From NCBI GenBank assembly GCA_004009845.1, contig RMBW01000013.1, forward strand, positions 186,001-250,000: a DNA stretch of 64,000 nt, written 5' to 3'. The notes below the pieces were generated by a model. The model was given only the letters and a program-made list of their open reading frames with translations. It ran no database searches and was not told where the DNA came from. The stretch comes from Davidsoniella eucalypti (lineage: Eukaryota; Ascomycota; Sordariomycetes; Microascales; Ceratocystidaceae). Shown here piece by piece: positions 62,049 to 64,000 of the stretch (position 1 is its first letter; each line of letters begins with the position of its first letter). Both the position numbers and the translations under genes were made by a program.

Positions 62049-62459
62049 GAGTATCCTCGTCTTCAATCACACGACGACGCATAGATGGTTTTGATCACTC
62101 TCATGTCTTCTTTCCTTGGCCTACTGTCATAGAGATACATAAGAGGGGAAGAGGAGAGAAGGGGCTGGATACGATACTTTGTTCATTACACGGTGGGATA
62201 GAGACGCCAGACCAACGTCTCACTTGTACTATTATATTATGTCTATATCAAAATTTTGCTCAATTGTCCATTTATCATACCCATTTCATGTATTATGGGA
62301 GGGTTGGGCACGGAGGAGCACTTGCGAATCTCATTTCTGTTCCATTTCTTTACTCACGTATACCATTCATTTTTATCAACTATCTCACATGATGTCATAT
62401 CTATGTACCTGAATGTGTCATTCGTAGATTATTAACAGTACCTATTTATATCAATGATA

Positions 62460-64000
62460 TTAGTTCTCCCACATGATATCGTGTAAGCGTGCCTTTTGTT
62501 CCTGGTCGAAGATTCCATTGATACTCATTCGTGCTAGAGAGATTACATCTTTACGGTTAAGATTGAAATGTAATGCTGCAAGACGGTACTCCTGGGAAAG
62601 GGTGCTTCCAAAGACGCCTACGTCATCGGTCTACATGGAAATGTCAGTATATCATAATGGAAAGTAGATTACAGACAAGCAATGGATACTCACACCCAGG
62701 CTAAGATTAGCTCCTGCTCGCCACCATTCTAGGAAATGATGACCCCCGTAACTCTGTACCATCTTGGCGTGAACGTTGCAGCTCAGACACATTTCCAGTG
62801 TATACTTCTGGCCTTGTGAGATGATGTACTGCTTTATACGGTCGGTTACATGCACGACATGACCTAGTCGCTTCGGACCCCAAGAAAGCATGATGCGCAG
62901 TTCTTCGTCTTCATCATTCGGTTCCATACAAGCCAGTCCGACGTTTTCATCTGAGATTCCAGTCTGATAGCCTGAGTCTTGGTCGGAGATGACAGAACGG
63001 TCTTCAGTCTTCCCATCTAATTCATCTTGTTTCGAATCCTTAGCCACTTGGGAGCCTGCTGGTGCAGAGTCTGACAAACTAAATTCATCAATAGTCCCTC
63101 CCGGTAGACTCTTATGTTCGGCACATGAAGCCCGGCGGCACGCCAGCCCAGATTCGCAATATCTAGCCCTCGGCGAAAAATACGAATCCATAGGCCGCTC
63201 GCTCAAGGACTGGGCCATCTTCAAATCCGCCAAAGCCAAATCACCTGCTGTTTGAGCCTTGATGGCCTCATTAGCAGCGCGAGCTCCAGGTATTGGCCTG
63301 CCATCAGGCACGCATTTCTTCTCTACCGCCTCTTTCTTGTCACATACAGTGTCATGACGTACTTCACCAAAATGTACGGCAATTCCGAGACCGGCAGCAC
63401 GGGCGCGCTTCATGTATTGAGTGAAGAAGTCGATTTCCTTGCCTTTGCGGACCGTCGGCGTACCACAGAGATCAACCCCGACAACAGTACCCTTATGTTT
63501 GATAGCTAAGCGTATCGTGTTTTCTGCCTCTTCGGCAGTATCTCTTCGATCAAGCGAGACCAACACCCGAGTAATCATGGCTTCGACGCCAAGGGTCTTG
63601 ACTTGGTTTTGGTTGAAATTGTTGACAGTATCGATGACGGAAGCAATATACTCGTCTCGGGTGAAGTTTGTTGAGGCGCGCGGGGTCGTGCGCAATTCAA
63701 GGTATTTGACGCCGTCTCTAGCAAATTGTACCAGAACATCTTTGGTAGCTATCCTTACGGATAGTATGTCGTCCAATAAGCCATATATATACGAAGTAAA
63801 GAGCGGGAAGAACGTCTTGAGACAGTAATCATGCTTGCCCTCCGGCATGGCAATTAACGGGTCTTCGAGGGTTGTCAAGCCCATGCCCTTCTTGGTTGCC
63901 CAGATTCCATGCAGGCACTGGCGGCCGATAGAGCCAGTGAGATGGGCATGAAGCTAAGTGAATGGTCGAGTCAGATTGTAATGGACTAGTACAAATGTAC
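62460..64000 (-). CDS. adenosine-deaminase-like protein (N6-methyl-AMP deaminase type), 5' end outside window
   Basis: Zn-dependent deaminase of the ADA/ADAL group. Exons in the window: 62694-63953 and 62460-62630, both phase 0; the intron upstream of 63953 continues past base 64000, so the N-terminal exon is missing. Family marks: LHAHLTGS (metal His pair) at the start, YLELRTTPR, VVGVDLCGTP, HFGEV with the catalytic Glu, RLGHVVHV with the catalytic His and TDDVGVFGSTLSQEY with the metal Asp, rebuilt across the 63-bp intron. Ending DQEQKARLHDIMWEN. The ELRTTPR and lack of a signal peptide favour the ADAL type over secreted ADGF. Between HFGEV and RLGHV lies about 140 extra, largely disordered, residues (genomic about 62890-63350). 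Confidence 0.9.

Noticed and set aside
1..64000. CRISPR arrays, prokaryotic operons, attachment sites
   Set aside because: No spaced direct repeats of CRISPR type; all supported genes are intron-bearing fungal genes.

Overview
This window looks like nuclear DNA of a filamentous ascomycete, most likely a Sordariomycete and perhaps Hypocreales. Genes are split by short introns (about 63-550 bp) with GTAAGT-type donors and CTAAC branch sites. The gene set is fungal: a Yap1-type bZIP with a C-terminal redox domain, Tsr2, Med13, Tom22, a YANK kinase, a mitochondrial hydroxyacid-oxoacid transhydrogenase and an ADR1/AmdX-like zinc-finger factor. There are no operons, ribosome binding sites, CRISPR arrays or recognisable tRNA/rRNA genes. 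The species cannot be fixed from sequence alone. I rebuilt exon structures by hand from splice sites and phase; nearly every multi-exon model closes in frame.

Layout, 0-34 kb (gene-rich). A minus-strand alpha/beta hydrolase runs off the left edge (<1-1615). TSR2 (+, 5109-6314) and a BSD-domain gene (-, 8419-10181) face each other across a 2.1-kb gap. Then come the AP-1/Yap1-like bZIP gene (-, 11859-13926), a mitochondrial iron-alcohol-dehydrogenase-type transhydrogenase (-, 16090-17812), a Ctr86/ataxin-10-domain gene (-, 18966-21763), a small single-pass membrane protein (+, 23058-23576), MED13 (+, 24593-29282), methylthioadenosine phosphorylase (-, 29483-30602) and a YANK/STK32-like kinase (-, 32156-34066). 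These are housekeeping and regulatory genes with no shared pathway; the window is not a metabolic cluster.

Layout, 34-56.6 kb (gene-poor). About 22 kb carries no convincing intact gene. It holds a decayed Tad1-like LINE (ORF1 with zinc knuckles, then a frameshifted endonuclease) at 41.85-43.45 kb, an orphan GPI-anchor-type C-terminus directly after it, an isolated zinc-knuckle ORF, many short ATGTACAT-type palindromes and an unusually hairpin-dense block near 53.2-53.6 kb.

Layout, 56.6-64 kb. A C2H2 factor (+, 56619-58569) ends in three tandem in-frame TAA codons although its frame stays open beyond them. TOM22 (+, 61390-62048) follows. A partial adenosine-deaminase-like gene (-, 62460 to beyond 64000) carries a large insertion in its catalytic domain.

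Most interesting non-genic signals: (1) two insertions of a discrete ~45-nt unit with an A-rich tail, each with its own target-site duplication, plus a third insertion sharing only the 3' tail; (2) the hairpin-dense block at 53187-53601; (3) a perfect two-repeat telomere complement (AACCCTAACCCT) plus intron-like signals in the ORF-free gap after TSR2, a speculative telomerase-RNA candidate.
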